Shown in pieces: positions 1 to 11,860 of a stretch of 64,000 nucleotides of DNA (position 1 is the stretch's first letter; every line of letters starts with the position of its first letter). The position numbers and the translations under genes were made by a program. Location of the stretch: positions 1 to 64,000 of the forward strand of contig CAWIXS010000010.1 of the NCBI GenBank assembly GCA_963840075.1. The letters run 5' to 3'. The DNA comes from AWTP1-13 sp963840075 (GTDB taxonomy: Bacteria > Pseudomonadota > Alphaproteobacteria > Rhizobiales > Hyphomicrobiaceae). The notes under the pieces are model-generated. The model was not told where the DNA came from and did no database searches. It worked only from the letters and a program-made list of their open reading frames with translations.

Positions 1-943
1 CGTTGACCTCGGCGGGGCGCTCCTGCTGCACCCAGTGGCCGGCCCCCTCGATCAGGCGCACGAGCCTGAGGTCGGCGACCTGCCCGCGCATCGTCTCGAT
101 CAGGTCGAGGCCGGGAACGAAGCGCAGCACCGGGTCGAGGCTGCCGGCAATGAAGGCGGCGGGCTGCTCGATGCGCTTGCCGGCGATGGCGGCCTGCTGG
201 GCGAAGTCCAGCTCCGAGGTGCGGTAGCGGTTGAGCGGGCCGCGGAAGCCGCCCTTCTCGAACTGGCCCGCGTAGTAACCGAGATCCTCCTCGGTCAGCC
301 ACGCCGGCAAGGGGTCCGGGTCCGGCAGGCCGTCGAGCAGCCGCGCGTCGGCCGGCTTGTCGCCTGTGAGGCCGGGCAGCCGCGCCTGCATCGCCTCGCC
401 CGACGCGGAGTAGTAGATCTTGCGCAGGCCGGATTGCACATCGGCCTCCAGCTCCGCCTCGGCGACGCCCGGCGTTTGGAAATACAACTGATAGAAGAAG
501 CGGTCCTTGTAGATCTTGCGGAACAGCTGGATGCGCGGCACCGGGCCGCGGCCGGTATGCGGCACGCTGAGCCCCACCACCGCACGCACCTTCTCCGGGT
601 GGAGGAGCGCGGTGTTCCACACGATCGGCGCGCCCCAGTCGTGGCCGATGAGGATCGCCTGCCTCTGGCCCAGCGCATCGATCAGCCCGGCGACATCGGC
701 GCACATCTCCTTGATGGTGTAGGCCTCGATCTCCCGCGGCTTGTCGCTGCCGCCGTAGCCGCGCACGTCGGGCGCCGCCACGCGAAAGCCCGCCGCCGCG
801 AACGCCGGGATCTGGTGGCGCCAGGAGTACCAGCTCTCCGGGAAGCCGTGCACCAGCACCACCAGCGGGCCGTCGCCGCTCGAGGCGACGCGCACGCGGA
901 TGCCGTTGGTCTCCACCATGTGCATGTCGGGCGGCGCTGTCAT
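1..943 (-). CDS. Epoxide-hydrolase-like alpha/beta hydrolase (3' end outside window)
   Basis: Cytoplasmic alpha/beta hydrolase, probably opening epoxides or hydrolysing a related substrate. The start is the ATG at 943. The oxyanion-hole motif HGFPESW lies at about residue 32, the nucleophile elbow GHDWGAP puts Asp at 102 (Asp rather than Ser is typical of epoxide hydrolases and dehalogenases), an acidic residue sits in AGSLDP, and the base is His in GAGHWVQQERP near residue 300. Only the last residues are missing past base 1. No operon partner is visible; DUF4189 lies 45 bases upstream in the same direction. A haloalkane dehalogenase-like substrate cannot be excluded. Confidence 0.85.
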   Translation of the reverse strand, partial: MTAPPDMHMVETNGIRVRVASSGDGPLVVLVHGFPESWYSWRHQIPAFAAAGFRVAAPDVRGYGGSDKPREIEAYTIKEMCADVAGLIDALGQRQAILIGHDWGAPIVWNTALLHPEKVRAVVGLSVPHTGRGPVPRIQLFRKIYKDRFFYQLYFQTPGVAEAELEADVQSGLRKIYYSASGEAMQARLPGLTGDKPADARLLDGLPDPDPLPAWLTEEDLGYYAGQFEKGGFRGPLNRYRTSELDFAQQAAIAGKRIEQPAAFIAGSLDPVLRFVPGLDLIETMRGQVADLRLVRLIEGAGHWVQQERPAEVN

Positions 944-988
944 GCTCGGCACCTCGGGTTCAGGTTCCAGCTCGGTCCCCGGTCGATC

Positions 989-1477
989 CTACCCGCCGTC
1001 GCAGCGCGCGAGTATGACGCGGCAGGCGGCGCGCCGCGTCTCGTCCGAGCTTTGCCGGCAGTCCTCCATTGCGGCGGCCTCGGCGGCGTCCTGGGTCTGC
1101 GCCACCGCCCAGCCGACACCCGTGCTGCCGGCGTCCGGGTCGAGCGCCAGCGCCAGGCACGCATCCTCGAAGCTCTCCACGACCCGGCACAGATCGCGCG
1201 TCGCCGGCGGCGGCTCCTTCGCCGCGCGGCAGCGCCCCAGGGCCTCCGCCTGCGCCGCCTCCCGGCTCGCGTGGTTGACCGCCCAGCCAACGGCCAGGCC
1301 CTGCCTGGCCACGTCGGCGGGAAGGCCCACCGCCAACGCCCCCTCGGCCCGGGCGAGCCCGGCGCCCGCTGCAGCGCCGGCAAGCAGCAGGGCGCAGGCG
1401 AGCAGGGCCCCGGCGGGGCGCGCAGACGCCAGCAGGGGCCGCAATGGTCGTTCCGTCGATGCTGACGCCGCGCCCAT
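989..1477 (-). CDS. DUF4189-type secreted protein
   Basis: About 162 residues from the ATG at 1477, which follows a GAAGAAGG ribosome site. The N-terminus has a long Ala/Leu-rich hydrophobic stretch ending in a likely signal peptidase site (GLARAEG). The mature part has two similar segments, GWAVNHASREAAQAEALGRC and GWAVAQTQDAAEAAAMEDC, each ending in Cys, the pattern of DUF4189 repeats, plus further Cys residues that probably form disulfides in the periplasm. Function is unknown. The call rests on the repeat pattern alone. Confidence 0.65.
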   Translation of the reverse strand: MGAASASTERPLRPLLASARPAGALLACALLLAGAAAGAGLARAEGALAVGLPADVARQGLAVGWAVNHASREAAQAEALGRCRAAKEPPPATRDLCRVVESFEDACLALALDPDAGSTGVGWAVAQTQDAAEAAAMEDCRQSSDETRRAACRVILARCDGG

Positions 1478-1621
1478 GGCATGCCTTCTTCGCCGATTGG
1501 GAAGCACTGCCGGAGGATAGTCGCAGTTGTGCCAGCATGCACGCCAGACCTCGTGCTTGCCGCCGCCCTGCCGAATGCAACATCATGGGGGCGGGCGAAG
1601 ATCAGTCAGCGAGGCAATGCC

Positions 1622-2167
1622 ATGACGACCTCCCCCCGTCTCGGCTGGAAGGCGCTAGACTTCGCGCTCACTGGCGTGGACGGCAAGACCTGGACGTTGG
1701 CCGACGTGCGCGGCCCCAAGGGCACGCTGGTGGCCTTCATCTGCAACCATTGTCCCTACGTGCGGGCGGTGATCGGCCGCCTCGTCGAGGAGGCGAAAGC
1801 GCTCGAGGCGCTGGGCATCGGCACCGTCGCCATCATGCCCAACGACACGGTCGCCTACCCGGCCGACAGCTTCGACAACATGAAGGCGTTCGCGCGCGAG
1901 CACGGCTGCGGCTTCCCCTACCTGATCGACGCGATCCAGGAGGTGGCGCGCGCCTACGGCGCGGTGTGCACGCCCGACTTCTTCGGCTTCAACGCCGCGG
2001 ACGAGCTGCAGTACCGCGGGCGTCTGGATGCCTCGCGCACGGCGCTGGTGCCGGGCGCCCGGCGCGATCTCTACGAGGCCATGAGGCAGATCGCCGAGAC
2101 CGGGCGCGGGCCCGAGGAGCAGCTCTTGAGCGTGGGCTGCTCCATCAAGTGGCGCCGCGAGGACTGA
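1622..2167 (+). CDS. Thioredoxin-fold AhpC/TSA-family protein
   Basis: A 181-residue redoxin. The start at 1622 is chosen because the preceding GCGAGG-like site and the conserved redoxin opening (LGWKALDFALTGVDGKTW) begin there; the frame stays open further upstream. The motif FICNHCPYVRAV places a CxxC pair at Cys41 and Cys44 and is typical of thioredoxin-like proteins annotated as AhpC/TSA family. It probably acts as a cytoplasmic thiol oxidoreductase or peroxidase since no signal peptide is visible. It stands alone, convergent with the secreted gene at 2180. Confidence 0.8.
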   Translation: MTTSPRLGWKALDFALTGVDGKTWTLADVRGPKGTLVAFICNHCPYVRAVIGRLVEEAKALEALGIGTVAIMPNDTVAYPADSFDNMKAFAREHGCGFPYLIDAIQEVARAYGAVCTPDFFGFNAADELQYRGRLDASRTALVPGARRDLYEAMRQIAETGRGPEEQLLSVGCSIKWRRED

Positions 2168-2179
2168 GCGGCGCCCGGA

Positions 2180-2545
2180 TCAGGGCGAGCCGCGGAACAC
2201 CCCGTTCTTGAAGAACACGCGGTAGGGCGTGGTGCCTTCGGCGCCACCGTCGAAGCTCTTCCACCTGCCGTTCTGGCACAGCGTCCCGCCCTGGACCGCC
2301 ACCGCCTCGAACTCGATGACGTTGGGATAGACCTTGGGATTGTCGCCCGGCTCCACCCCCATGAAGGTGGTGATGTACTTGCCGCCGGTGATGACGGGGT
2401 CGTAGCCCTTGATGATGATGCCGCCGCCGCCCGTCGAGGGGAAGGTGGAGCGCAGCAGCGGCCAGCTCTCATAGTTCTCCTCCGCCGAGGCGCTGACGCC
2501 TGCGAGCGCCAGGCTGGCAATGAGACAGGCGGCAATTGCGCGCAT
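2180..2545 (-). CDS. Small secreted protein of unknown function
   Basis: 121 residues from the ATG at 2545, which has a strong GGAGGAGG site 6-8 bases upstream; a longer reading to 2596 lacks one. The N-terminus (MRAIAACLIASLALAGVSASA) is a classic signal peptide. The mature protein is Gly-rich with motifs FPSTGGGGIIIKGYDPV and GGTLCQNGRWKSF. I do not recognise a characterised family. Its tail converges on the thioredoxin-fold gene with a 12-base gap. Confidence 0.7.
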   Translation of the reverse strand: MRAIAACLIASLALAGVSASAEENYESWPLLRSTFPSTGGGGIIIKGYDPVITGGKYITTFMGVEPGDNPKVYPNVIEFEAVAVQGGTLCQNGRWKSFDGGAEGTTPYRVFFKNGVFRGSP

Positions 2546-2760
2546 GGTCCGTCCTCCTCCGTGTCCAATCGTGAAGGAGTACGGCCGGAACGCCAATTTG
2601 GATCGCTGGCTGATCCTTCACGCAAGGCGCTGCAATTCGACAAGCGCGCGCCGGGGCGGCTGATCCGTCAGCCTGTGGGCGTAAGGCCAAGGGCGGTCAG
2701 CCGGACTGCAAGCTGCGGAGCAGGTAACGGCTCGAGCAGCTCGTCGGGGCCGGCGCCGGC

Positions 2761-3216
2761 TTATCCGCGGCGCTTGATGGCCTGCACGGCCTCCTCCAGC
2801 GCCTGCAGGAAGCGCGAGCGGTCCTGGCGGGTGAAGCCGGCGTTGTAGCCCTTGCTTTCGCCGGTCTCGCGCAGGTGCCGGGAGAGAACGCGCATGGCGA
2901 GCGCCATGCCGATGCCGGCGTCGGTGAAGGGCTTGCCGGTCAGTCCGATCACGCGCGCTCCGGAGTTGAGGCAGCGGGCGGCCAGCGGGATGTCGGCGGT
3001 GACAACGATATCGCCATTGCCCGCGCGCTGCGCAATCCAGTCGTCGGCCGCGTCGGGCCCTTCGGAGACGACCACGCGCTGGATGCGTGGGCCCTCGGGA
3101 AGCCGCATCCAGCTGTTGGAGACGAAATGGACCGTGAGACCATGCCGCTCAGCCACCCGCGCCGCCTCGTCCTTCACGGGGCAGGCGTCGGCGTCGACGT
3201 AGAGGGTGATGGGCAT
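2761..3216 (-). CDS. yaiI: YaiI/YqxD family protein (UPF0178)
   Basis: 151 residues, the usual family length. It opens with ITLYVDADACPVKDE, the acidic signature of the UPF0178 family, followed by VHFVSNSWMRLP and DIVVTADIPLAARCL, all matching the PIN-like fold assigned to this family. The acidic residues Asp8, Asp10 and Asp76 are likely metal ligands. The biochemical role is not established. It stands alone upstream of a repeat-filled gap. Confidence 0.85.
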   Translation of the reverse strand: MPITLYVDADACPVKDEAARVAERHGLTVHFVSNSWMRLPEGPRIQRVVVSEGPDAADDWIAQRAGNGDIVVTADIPLAARCLNSGARVIGLTGKPFTDAGIGMALAMRVLSRHLRETGESKGYNAGFTRQDRSRFLQALEEAVQAIKRRG

Positions 3217-3246
3217 GTCCGCATGTTCTATGCGCGCTGGAAAGGG

Positions 3247-3327
3247 TAGGGTGCAATAAGCCGAAGGCGCATTGCACCGATTGCCGCGCAGATCGGTGCA
3301 GTGCGGCTATCGCCTTATTGCACCCTC
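3247..3327. repeat. Palindromic intergenic repeat, GGGTGCAATA family
   Basis: The element starts with TAGGGTGCAATAAG and ends with CTTATTGCACCCT, so its ends are inverted copies. Between them lie a second inverted pair (ATTGCACCGAT and ATCGGTGCA). Related sequence recurs at 14944-14977 and 22158-22267. It sits between a YaiI-type gene and an IS110 region. As RNA it would fold into a long hairpin. Confidence 0.8.
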
Positions 3328-3875
3328 CTATGAGCAGTGGCTTGTCAAGCTCCGAGCTTGTGCTTTTTGAACGTTATCGGGTTCGCATGCGTCGTTCCTC
3401 CCGAGGGGTTGGGCAAGCGATGAGGTGCGTGGCGCTGGCGTCGCGCGGGGCCGGTCGGGCTGGTGCGGGCGAGGCCCGCAGCCACCTCCTATCCGTTCCC
3501 GGTCGTCCGGACGGACGCCGGGGTGACCCTATTCTGCATTCGCTTGACAGCGCTGGTCGACCAGTGAGGACGCCCCATCTACGAGAACGGCTGCTGGCCT
3601 GGGATCGGGCCAGCCGGCCCGGGTGCAATTCGAGCGTCTTCACCCGCGCGACGCACGAGCGCCACGCACCTCAATCGATTGCCTCGGCCCTCCTCATCGC
3701 AAAAGGTCCATTCCTTGGTTCGACCCCGGCGGAGCCATTCCTCCGTCCCGACCACTTCCCTCACCGGCGCCGCGCGCAGCCCTTGTCGAGGCTGGCCCTT
3801 TCAGGGCCACCCGAAGGGCTTGGCCTTGACAAGGGTGAGCACGGCGCCACGCTCGGCCGGTCGGGTGGAGGCGCC
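3328..3875. other. Non-coding stretch beside the IS110 transposase, with a strong hairpin
   Basis: No convincing gene is visible in this 548-base stretch. At 3780-3835 the sequence CCCTTGTCGAGGC pairs with GCCTTGACAAGGG (one mismatch) around an inner hairpin GGCCCT-TTC-AGGGCC, about 41 bases past the transposase stop. IS1111-type IS110 elements encode their guide (seeker/bridge) RNA beyond the transposase 3' end, so this structure is a candidate part of that RNA. That is inference; the element's right end is not resolved. The lost C-terminus of the truncated gene at 5014 is not found here. Confidence 0.35.
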
Positions 3876-4991
3876 TCATGCCGTCGCCGCCCGCCGCGCC
3901 TTGCAGGGCTTCAGGGGCGCGCCTTCCGGTACCGCGCCGTCCTCCAGACAGCGCCACAGCGCCACCAGCAGCTTGCGCGCCAGCGCCACGATGCCGATCC
4001 GGCGCGTGCGCTTGTTGCCGGCCGCGAACCGGCGCTGGAACCATCGGCTCGAGGCGCTCGCCGGCTGGTACTCGAGCCAACACCAGGCGATCTCCACCAG
4101 CATCGCCCGCATGCGCCGATTGCCGGCCTTGGAGATGCCCTGCTCGTAGTCGCTCTCCCCGCTCTTGCAGGGCGTCCCGGTCACGCCCACGGCACCCGCC
4201 AGCTCGCGACCGTTGGCGAACGTGCGCCAGCCCAGGATCTCGGTCGAGAACACGAACGAGCTCTCCTCCGCGATCGCGCCGAGCTGGCGCAGCGCGCGCG
4301 TCGCGCCGGCGATCTTGCACGGCGAGGAGGCCACCAGCGCCTCGCGTGCGGCCTCGAGCTCGGCGAGCTGCCGCTCCACCAGCGCCAGGCGCTCGCCTTC
4401 CGCCAGCAGATCGCGCGTCAGATTGGGCGGCAGCGCCGATCCGTCCCAACGCCCGAGCTTGCCAACCCGATCGGCCCAGTCGCTGTCTCCAAGCCGGTTG
4501 AGAGCCAGCCCCTCCTCGATGAGCATCGACTCGAGGCGCGTGCGGTGTTGCGCGCGCTCGCTCTTCAGCCGGTCGAGCGAGCGCGACAGCTGGCGTACGT
4601 CCTCCACCGTCTCGTCCGGCACCCGCACCACGCTCCACACCTTCCTCTCACCGCCCACGCAGCGCAGCAGCAGGGCCATCAGCTTGCCGAGGTCGAGCCG
4701 GTCCGTCTTGCTGTGGCGTGCCCGCCGCGACACCTCGATCGAGGAGCTGTCCACCACCAGGTTCGCAATGCCGTTGGCCCTGAGCACCCGGTCCAGCCAG
4801 AACCCATCCCGGCCCGCCTCGTAGCAGCTCACCACATGGGCGTCCGGCCTAAGCTCCAGCTTCCGCTTTGCGTCCGCAGTCTCCTCCAAGAGTCCGGCCG
4901 CATCTCGCGCCGCCACGCTGCGCTCCCGCTGCTTGCCACTCCGAGACTTGAACAGCACCTTCCAGGTCGCATTGGAAAGCTCCAGCGCCAT
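3876..4991 (-). CDS. IS110-family transposase
   Basis: About 371 residues from the ATG at 4991; the frame opens further to 5048 but those codons overlap the truncated upstream gene. The N-terminal DEDD (RuvC-like) domain shows CYEAGRDGFWL and VVDSSSIEVSRRARHSKTDR-LD, and the C-terminal transposase_20 part shows LAGAVGVTGTPCKSGESDYE with the expected Ser and SKAGNRRMRAML. The first acidic position is Glu in ALELSNATW where many relatives have Asp. The frame is complete, so the element may be active. It inserted into a nucleoside deoxyribosyltransferase gene. Confidence 0.92.
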   Translation of the reverse strand: MALELSNATWKVLFKSRSGKQRERSVAARDAAGLLEETADAKRKLELRPDAHVVSCYEAGRDGFWLDRVLRANGIANLVVDSSSIEVSRRARHSKTDRLDLGKLMALLLRCVGGERKVWSVVRVPDETVEDVRQLSRSLDRLKSERAQHRTRLESMLIEEGLALNRLGDSDWADRVGKLGRWDGSALPPNLTRDLLAEGERLALVERQLAELEAAREALVASSPCKIAGATRALRQLGAIAEESSFVFSTEILGWRTFANGRELAGAVGVTGTPCKSGESDYEQGISKAGNRRMRAMLVEIAWCWLEYQPASASSRWFQRRFAAGNKRTRRIGIVALARKLLVALWRCLEDGAVPEGAPLKPCKARRAATA

Positions 4992-5048
4992 GTACAGCCC
5001 CTGGCCGCCAGCATTATTCTCGCCAACAAGGGTCGCTCGGGTCGTCAT
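3876..5048 (-). mobile_element. IS110-family insertion sequence (ends not resolved)
   Basis: The span covers the transposase and the short left flank. The left end probably lies near 5048, because the deoxyribosyltransferase frame loses family similarity right after its EIEDF motif. The right end should lie somewhere in 3328-3875. IS110 elements lack standard terminal inverted repeats and target duplications, so exact ends cannot be read from one copy. The left flank is under 60 bases while the right flank is long, which fits the IS1111-like layout. Confidence 0.6.
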
Positions 5049-5472
5049 CGAAGTCCTCGATCTCCGCCTCCGGGTGGTCGGCGTCGGGCAGCGTCAGGTG
5101 CGGCACGGCGCGGCGCCAGGCCTCGGCACGCTCGCGATAGTCGGCGGTGACGTTGGTGTAGCCCAGCACCGGCCGCCCCAGCGCGCGCATGAAGCCCACC
5201 TCGAAGGCGGTGCCGGCATCCATGGAGACGCCGCGGAACGGCGTCAGGTTGGCGATCAGCCCCGCGCACGAGCGCATCAGCCCTTCGTTGGCCGCCGAGA
5301 TGCGCCGCGCCTGCTCCGGCTTGGCAAGCCCGGCGAGGTCGAGCCCCGCATCCAGCGGGAACACGCCCTCGAGCCCATGCTCCGCGCACAGGGCCGCCTT
5401 GTGCGCCCCCACCGCCAGCGCGTCGGGGAGAAACACCTCGGGACCGGCGAGATAGATGCGGGGTGGGGACAT
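5014..5472 (-). pseudogene. Nucleoside 2-deoxyribosyltransferase, C-terminus lost to IS110
   Basis: The 152-residue frame opens with RIYLAGPEVFLPDA and contains LTPFRGVSMDAGTAFEVGF, with the nucleophile Glu in the TAFEVG motif, both diagnostic of nucleoside 2-deoxyribosyltransferases (nucleoside base exchange and salvage). The family normally continues after IEDF with a motif like GLADNLMI; here it runs into DDDPSDPCWRE and stops. The change falls at the IS110 left end, so the gene is best read as truncated by the insertion. Most of the active site is present, so residual function is possible. It starts 5 bases from the end of the restriction-methylase pseudogene. Confidence 0.75.
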
Positions 5473-5476
5473 GGGC

Positions 5477-8400
5477 TCAGTCGTCAGCCTGCCGCATCTT
5501 GGCGAGGCGGATGAGGTCGGCTTCGGGGGCGAGGCTGTCGGGGTCGCCGGCCTGCAGCGCGCGCTTGTACCAGAGGATCAGCTCGCGCGTGAGGTAGACG
5601 CCGTCGAAGGCCTCGCGGTCCTTGCGCTCGACGATGGGGAAGGTGGAGAGGATGTAGCCGATGTCGTCCTCGTCGGTGATGCCGTAGAGGATGAAATAGA
5701 GGGCGTCGAGCCGGGCGCGCAGGTGCCGCCGCTCCGCCTCGTTCCAGACGATAGGCGGCTTCACCGAGCCGACCTTGTCGACGTAGCCCATGTCGCGAGC
5801 GAACGGCGCCATGTCGTGGGCGGTGTAGGTGAGGCGCAGCACGTGGTCCTTCACGATGTCGGCGGCCGTGCGCTTACCGAGGCGGCGGGTGTAGTGCTTG
5901 GGCGTGAGGACTGGTAGCTGCTCGATAATGAACCAGTTCAGGTGTTGGCCTTGAATCTTCGAACGTGCGCAATAGTCGAACGGGAAGGAATTCAACAATC
6001 CCGACCACAGCGGCGTCTCACTTCGCGCGCCAGCGTCGTCACAGAGGAGCACCGGGATCGTGTTGCCGTAGCCGCCAGGCGGCAGGAACGCGGCGATCAT
6101 GCTCCTCTCATTGGTTGGAGAAGTTACCTCCTTGAAGCCGAGAACCGGGCCGGCCATTACGAATTGCTCAAGCTGGGCTTGCTCAACCCAATATTGGGGG
6201 ACAACTACTCTTTTCGGATCGGTATGATCGCTGTCTCTGAGAGGCTCTGGTTGCGCCGGCCGATGAATATTTTTGGGATTGATCATGACGTCCGCCGCGC
6301 GGTGATCGAAGGCTTGAACCATCTTGCCTTCGTACAGCGGCACCCATTCCTGTTTTCCCTTGCGCCAGCGTCCCATGTCCGCGGCATAGGCGCCTTCCTT
6401 CTCCAGCCGCTCGCGCGTCCAGAACAGGTGGCTGTCGTTGGTCATGTGAAACATGGTGACGTATCGCACGGGCCACGCTTGCTTCTCGATGCCGTTGGAG
6501 CGTGCGACCAGCACCGGCAGCCGGCGGTAGACCGCGGTCGTGAGGTCGGCATCGCGCCTGGTGCGGAAGATGGGCGCGGTGCCGGTGTTGGGGTTGACCA
6601 GCGCGAAATCGGCGGCCGTCAGTGTGAAGCGGTGATCGTCGGCCACCTCTTCCGGCGGGTCGCGCAGAAAGAAGGCGCATTCGGTCGCCGCGACACGGCG
6701 CTTCGGTCCGCCGCACACGAAGGCGCTGAACTTGAAGCGGCTGTCTACGTCGGGAAAGAACGGCTCTCGATGTTCGCCGCGTCTGTTCTCAAAATCGAAC
6801 AGGCACTGTACACGGCCGGTCGTCGCAACACTGCGGAAGAATGCCGAAGCACCGAGGTCGGAGGCGATGCCAGAGGGCACCAGCAGCCCCGCAATGCCGT
6901 CCGGCTTAATGAGCGCCTGTGCACGCTCAACGAACAGTGAGTAGATGTTCACATCGCCCTTCGACAGCAGGGGATAGTCGCCGCCCTTGCGCGCGAAGCT
7001 CCATCGCCTTGTCGGCGCGGGTGGACGCCAGCTCGTATTCCCCGATCAGCTCGTCTCCCGCATTGCGCATGCGATCGATCATGCGCTTGCGGTCGGCGGC
7101 CCGCGCCTGGCGCGCAACCTCCGGCGCGCGGGCGGCGAACCACTCCACTTCTTGCATCTTCATGCGGTCCCAAGGCGGATTGCCGACCACCGCGTCGAAG
7201 CCGCCTTCCGGCTCGGCACTCGTCCAGTTCCTCCACACGCCGGGAAAGGCGATCTGCCAGTGCAGGAAGCGCTGCTCGCGGGCGAGCGCGTGGGCGCGGG
7301 CGATAAGTCCGCTGATCAGCCGGAAGTCGCGCGCCGTGCCGGCGCCGCCCAGGCCATTGATGGCGAGCTGTTCGGGGCCGCCCTCGTCGAACAGGCGCAA
7401 GGCTTCTTCGGTCAGGCCCACGGGACGGGTCGGCTCCTGCTCGCCGCCCAGCACCGCAAGCGGCGCGCCGAAGGCGCCGTCCATCGCACTGTCGAGCGCC
7501 ATCTTTTCGTCGAACGTCGGAGCCAGCCACTTGATCGCCTGCCAGAAATCGAGGAAGTGCCGCAGCGGGTCGGTCCGCTCCTCGACGCCGGCGAACTCCT
7601 GCGCGCTCGCCCGCACCTCGGCAATGTCCGCGTCGCTGCGCTTCTCGACGCTCTCCATGCCGGGGATGGCGCCCTCAGCCTTGTGAACGGCGTCGCTGAT
7701 GAGCAGGGAGCCTCTCACCGCTAGCCCGTCGAGCGCCTTGCGCACCAACTCGCCATAGAGGGAGTCGCCGCACTGCAGGTGGTGGTCCAGGAACGAGAGC
7801 GGAGCGCCGGCCGTGAACGTGTGCAGCCACAACGCCACCTTGGCCAGCTCGACGGCCATCGGATTCTTGTCGACGCCGTAGACGCAGCGCTTCAGGATGA
7901 AGCGGCGCACGAGGTTCTTGTCGACGAGCTGGTCGTCGCGGATCAGCCAGCCGTGCGCCTTCGCTTCGGCGTTGATCTTGTCTCGCACGTTGGCGAGGCG
8001 TTGCGCCAACGGCGAGGCATAGTCGCCCCACGTTACGGTCTCGCGCGCATCGCCCATGGCCGTCGTGATCTTGTCGGCGAGGTAATCGACGAGCGAGACC
8101 AGGAAGTGCCCGGAGCCCATGGCCGGGTCCACGATCTTCAAGTCGAGAATCCGCTCCGCGGGGTCGAGGGCGCGCAGCTCGTCGAGACGCGCCTCGGTGC
8201 GCCTGCGGTCGGCCGACAAGGCTTGGGCTCGCGCCTTGAAGGCCTCGACGCGCTCGTCAATGAGAGGGCCCACCGCGCGCGCGATAATCAAAGAAACGAG
8301 GTCATCGTGGGTGTAGTAGCTGCCCGAGGTCTTGCGCGCGAACGGATTGAGGCGCACCGAGATGCCGTCGGGCTTGCCCGCGTCCGCCACCGGCTCGTGC

Positions 8401-9723
8401 TCCAGGAGGCCCTCGTAGATCGACCCGAGCTGCTGCACCGAAAGATCGCGAAAATTGATGCGGACGCGTCGGCCGCCCTTATCGGTGCGAGCCAGCCGAT
8501 CGAGGAGTGGCGCAAAATTGGCATCAGGCAACAGCGCGCGATCCAGCAATTCGGTGGCGGCCGTGCGGTCCGAGAACAGGCCCCCGTTGTAAGGCGGCAG
8601 TCCGATGTCCTCGTCGCCCTTGTCGATCGCACGAAACAGCTCCATGCAGGTATGGGCGAACGTTCTGCGCTTGTGGCTGAGTGTCGTGCGGCTCTCGATG
8701 CGCTCTGCGACCTCATCGCGCAAACGCCACAGGCCACCGTACCCCGCGTCGCGTTTCGGCAGGAGATCCCGATCCTCCGCGTAAAGGGCAAACAGAAGGC
8801 GGTAGAGAAGCGTCAGTGCCGCATCGCGCACCGTTGTCAGATAGGCTGAATCCAGCGCGGCGGGACGCTTTGGATCGGCCCGCACGAGGGCGCGCAGCAA
8901 ATCCGGGAAAACCTCCTTGAAGACAAGGTCGGTCAGGTTCTCTCTGACCTTGGTCTCCCAATTGCGGCCTTCATCCAGGGCGTGCTGATGGAAGGTGCGG
9001 CCATCTGATCCCGGCAGGAAGGCCTCGCGCCGGAACATGAGCCAGAGCAGCTTGAGGAGGTGGTCGCTCCACTCCTCGTCGTTCGCGAATTGCGCGGGGC
9101 GACCGTTGATGCCCAGCTCCCCTTGGCTGCCGGCGAGACGGAGCACCCAGGCGAGGTCGATCTCGAAGTAATCTTCGAGCCTTGACTTGGCGCGCTGGTA
9201 GTAGAGGCGCCAATGGCGCCCGTTGGTCAGGATGCCCCAGAGCACCCTGCCGTCCGATTGCACGTCGGCACGCGTCAGATAGCGGATGATCTGTCCCGAG
9301 GGCGTCTCATCATTGCCGGCGCCCGCGCCGCGCTGATCCAGGCCCAGGGCCCAAGCCTTCGCGTCGGCAACAGCGACGCCGAAAGGATAGCGGTCTGCTG
9401 CCTTGGCTTTCCGATCCGCCTTGTTGAAGGCGTCTGTGGAAGCGAACAGGAGATAGTCAGGGACGTTCGCTCGACCCTTGACCTCGACGCGTTCCTGCAC
9501 CGAAAAGCAACCGCCCCAGTTCAGCACTTCGAAGATGGGCTGGATAGTCCGCTCTTCGGTTTGCGGCTCATTGAGTCGAGTCGGGTTCGCGATCTTCGCG
9601 AAGACCTTGCCGAGCTGCGCCCGTAAGCTCTCAGCAGAGATCCGACGGAATCTCGCGCCAGACTTCGGCTTCTCGGATTCCCTCGTTGAGAAAATCCTCG
9701 GTGAAAAGGGTGCCCTGGGGCAT
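5477..9723 (-). pseudogene. Type IIG (Eco57I-like) restriction-methylase, two one-base frameshifts
   Basis: Three frames join into one protein of about 1414 residues. It starts at the ATG at 9723 (MPQGTLFTEDFLNEGIRE), shifts near 9636-9642 and continues through NPTRLNEPQTEERTIQPIF and the nuclease-like PDYLLF...VADAK motif. Methylase motif I is DPAMGSGHF and motif IV is NPPW. It shifts again near 7001 and continues as GGDYPLLSKGDVNIYSLF to a stop at 5477. Each break is repaired by removing one base. The protein would be a single-chain DNA methyltransferase plus PD-(D/E)xK nuclease. No helicase or partner genes lie nearby, so this was probably a stand-alone defence gene. Confidence 0.85.
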
Positions 9724-9814
9724 CGGCGAATCCAAGTGAACGTGTCAAAACGTGCATAGCACGCCCCGAACGCCCTTGGACCCTTCCAATGCGCCTAGTC
9801 TGGGGACTATTGCC

Positions 9815-11860
<2,046 letters not shown>

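Noticed and set aside
35..1465. 476-codon open frame on the plus strand
   Set aside because: It is antisense to the epoxide hydrolase and DUF4189 genes and has low-complexity Arg/Ala composition typical of GC-rich shadows.
5014..5048. Overlap of the IS110 frame with the deoxyribosyltransferase gene as a programmed fusion
   Set aside because: The overlap is explained by the insertion point; the transposase has a better start at 4991.
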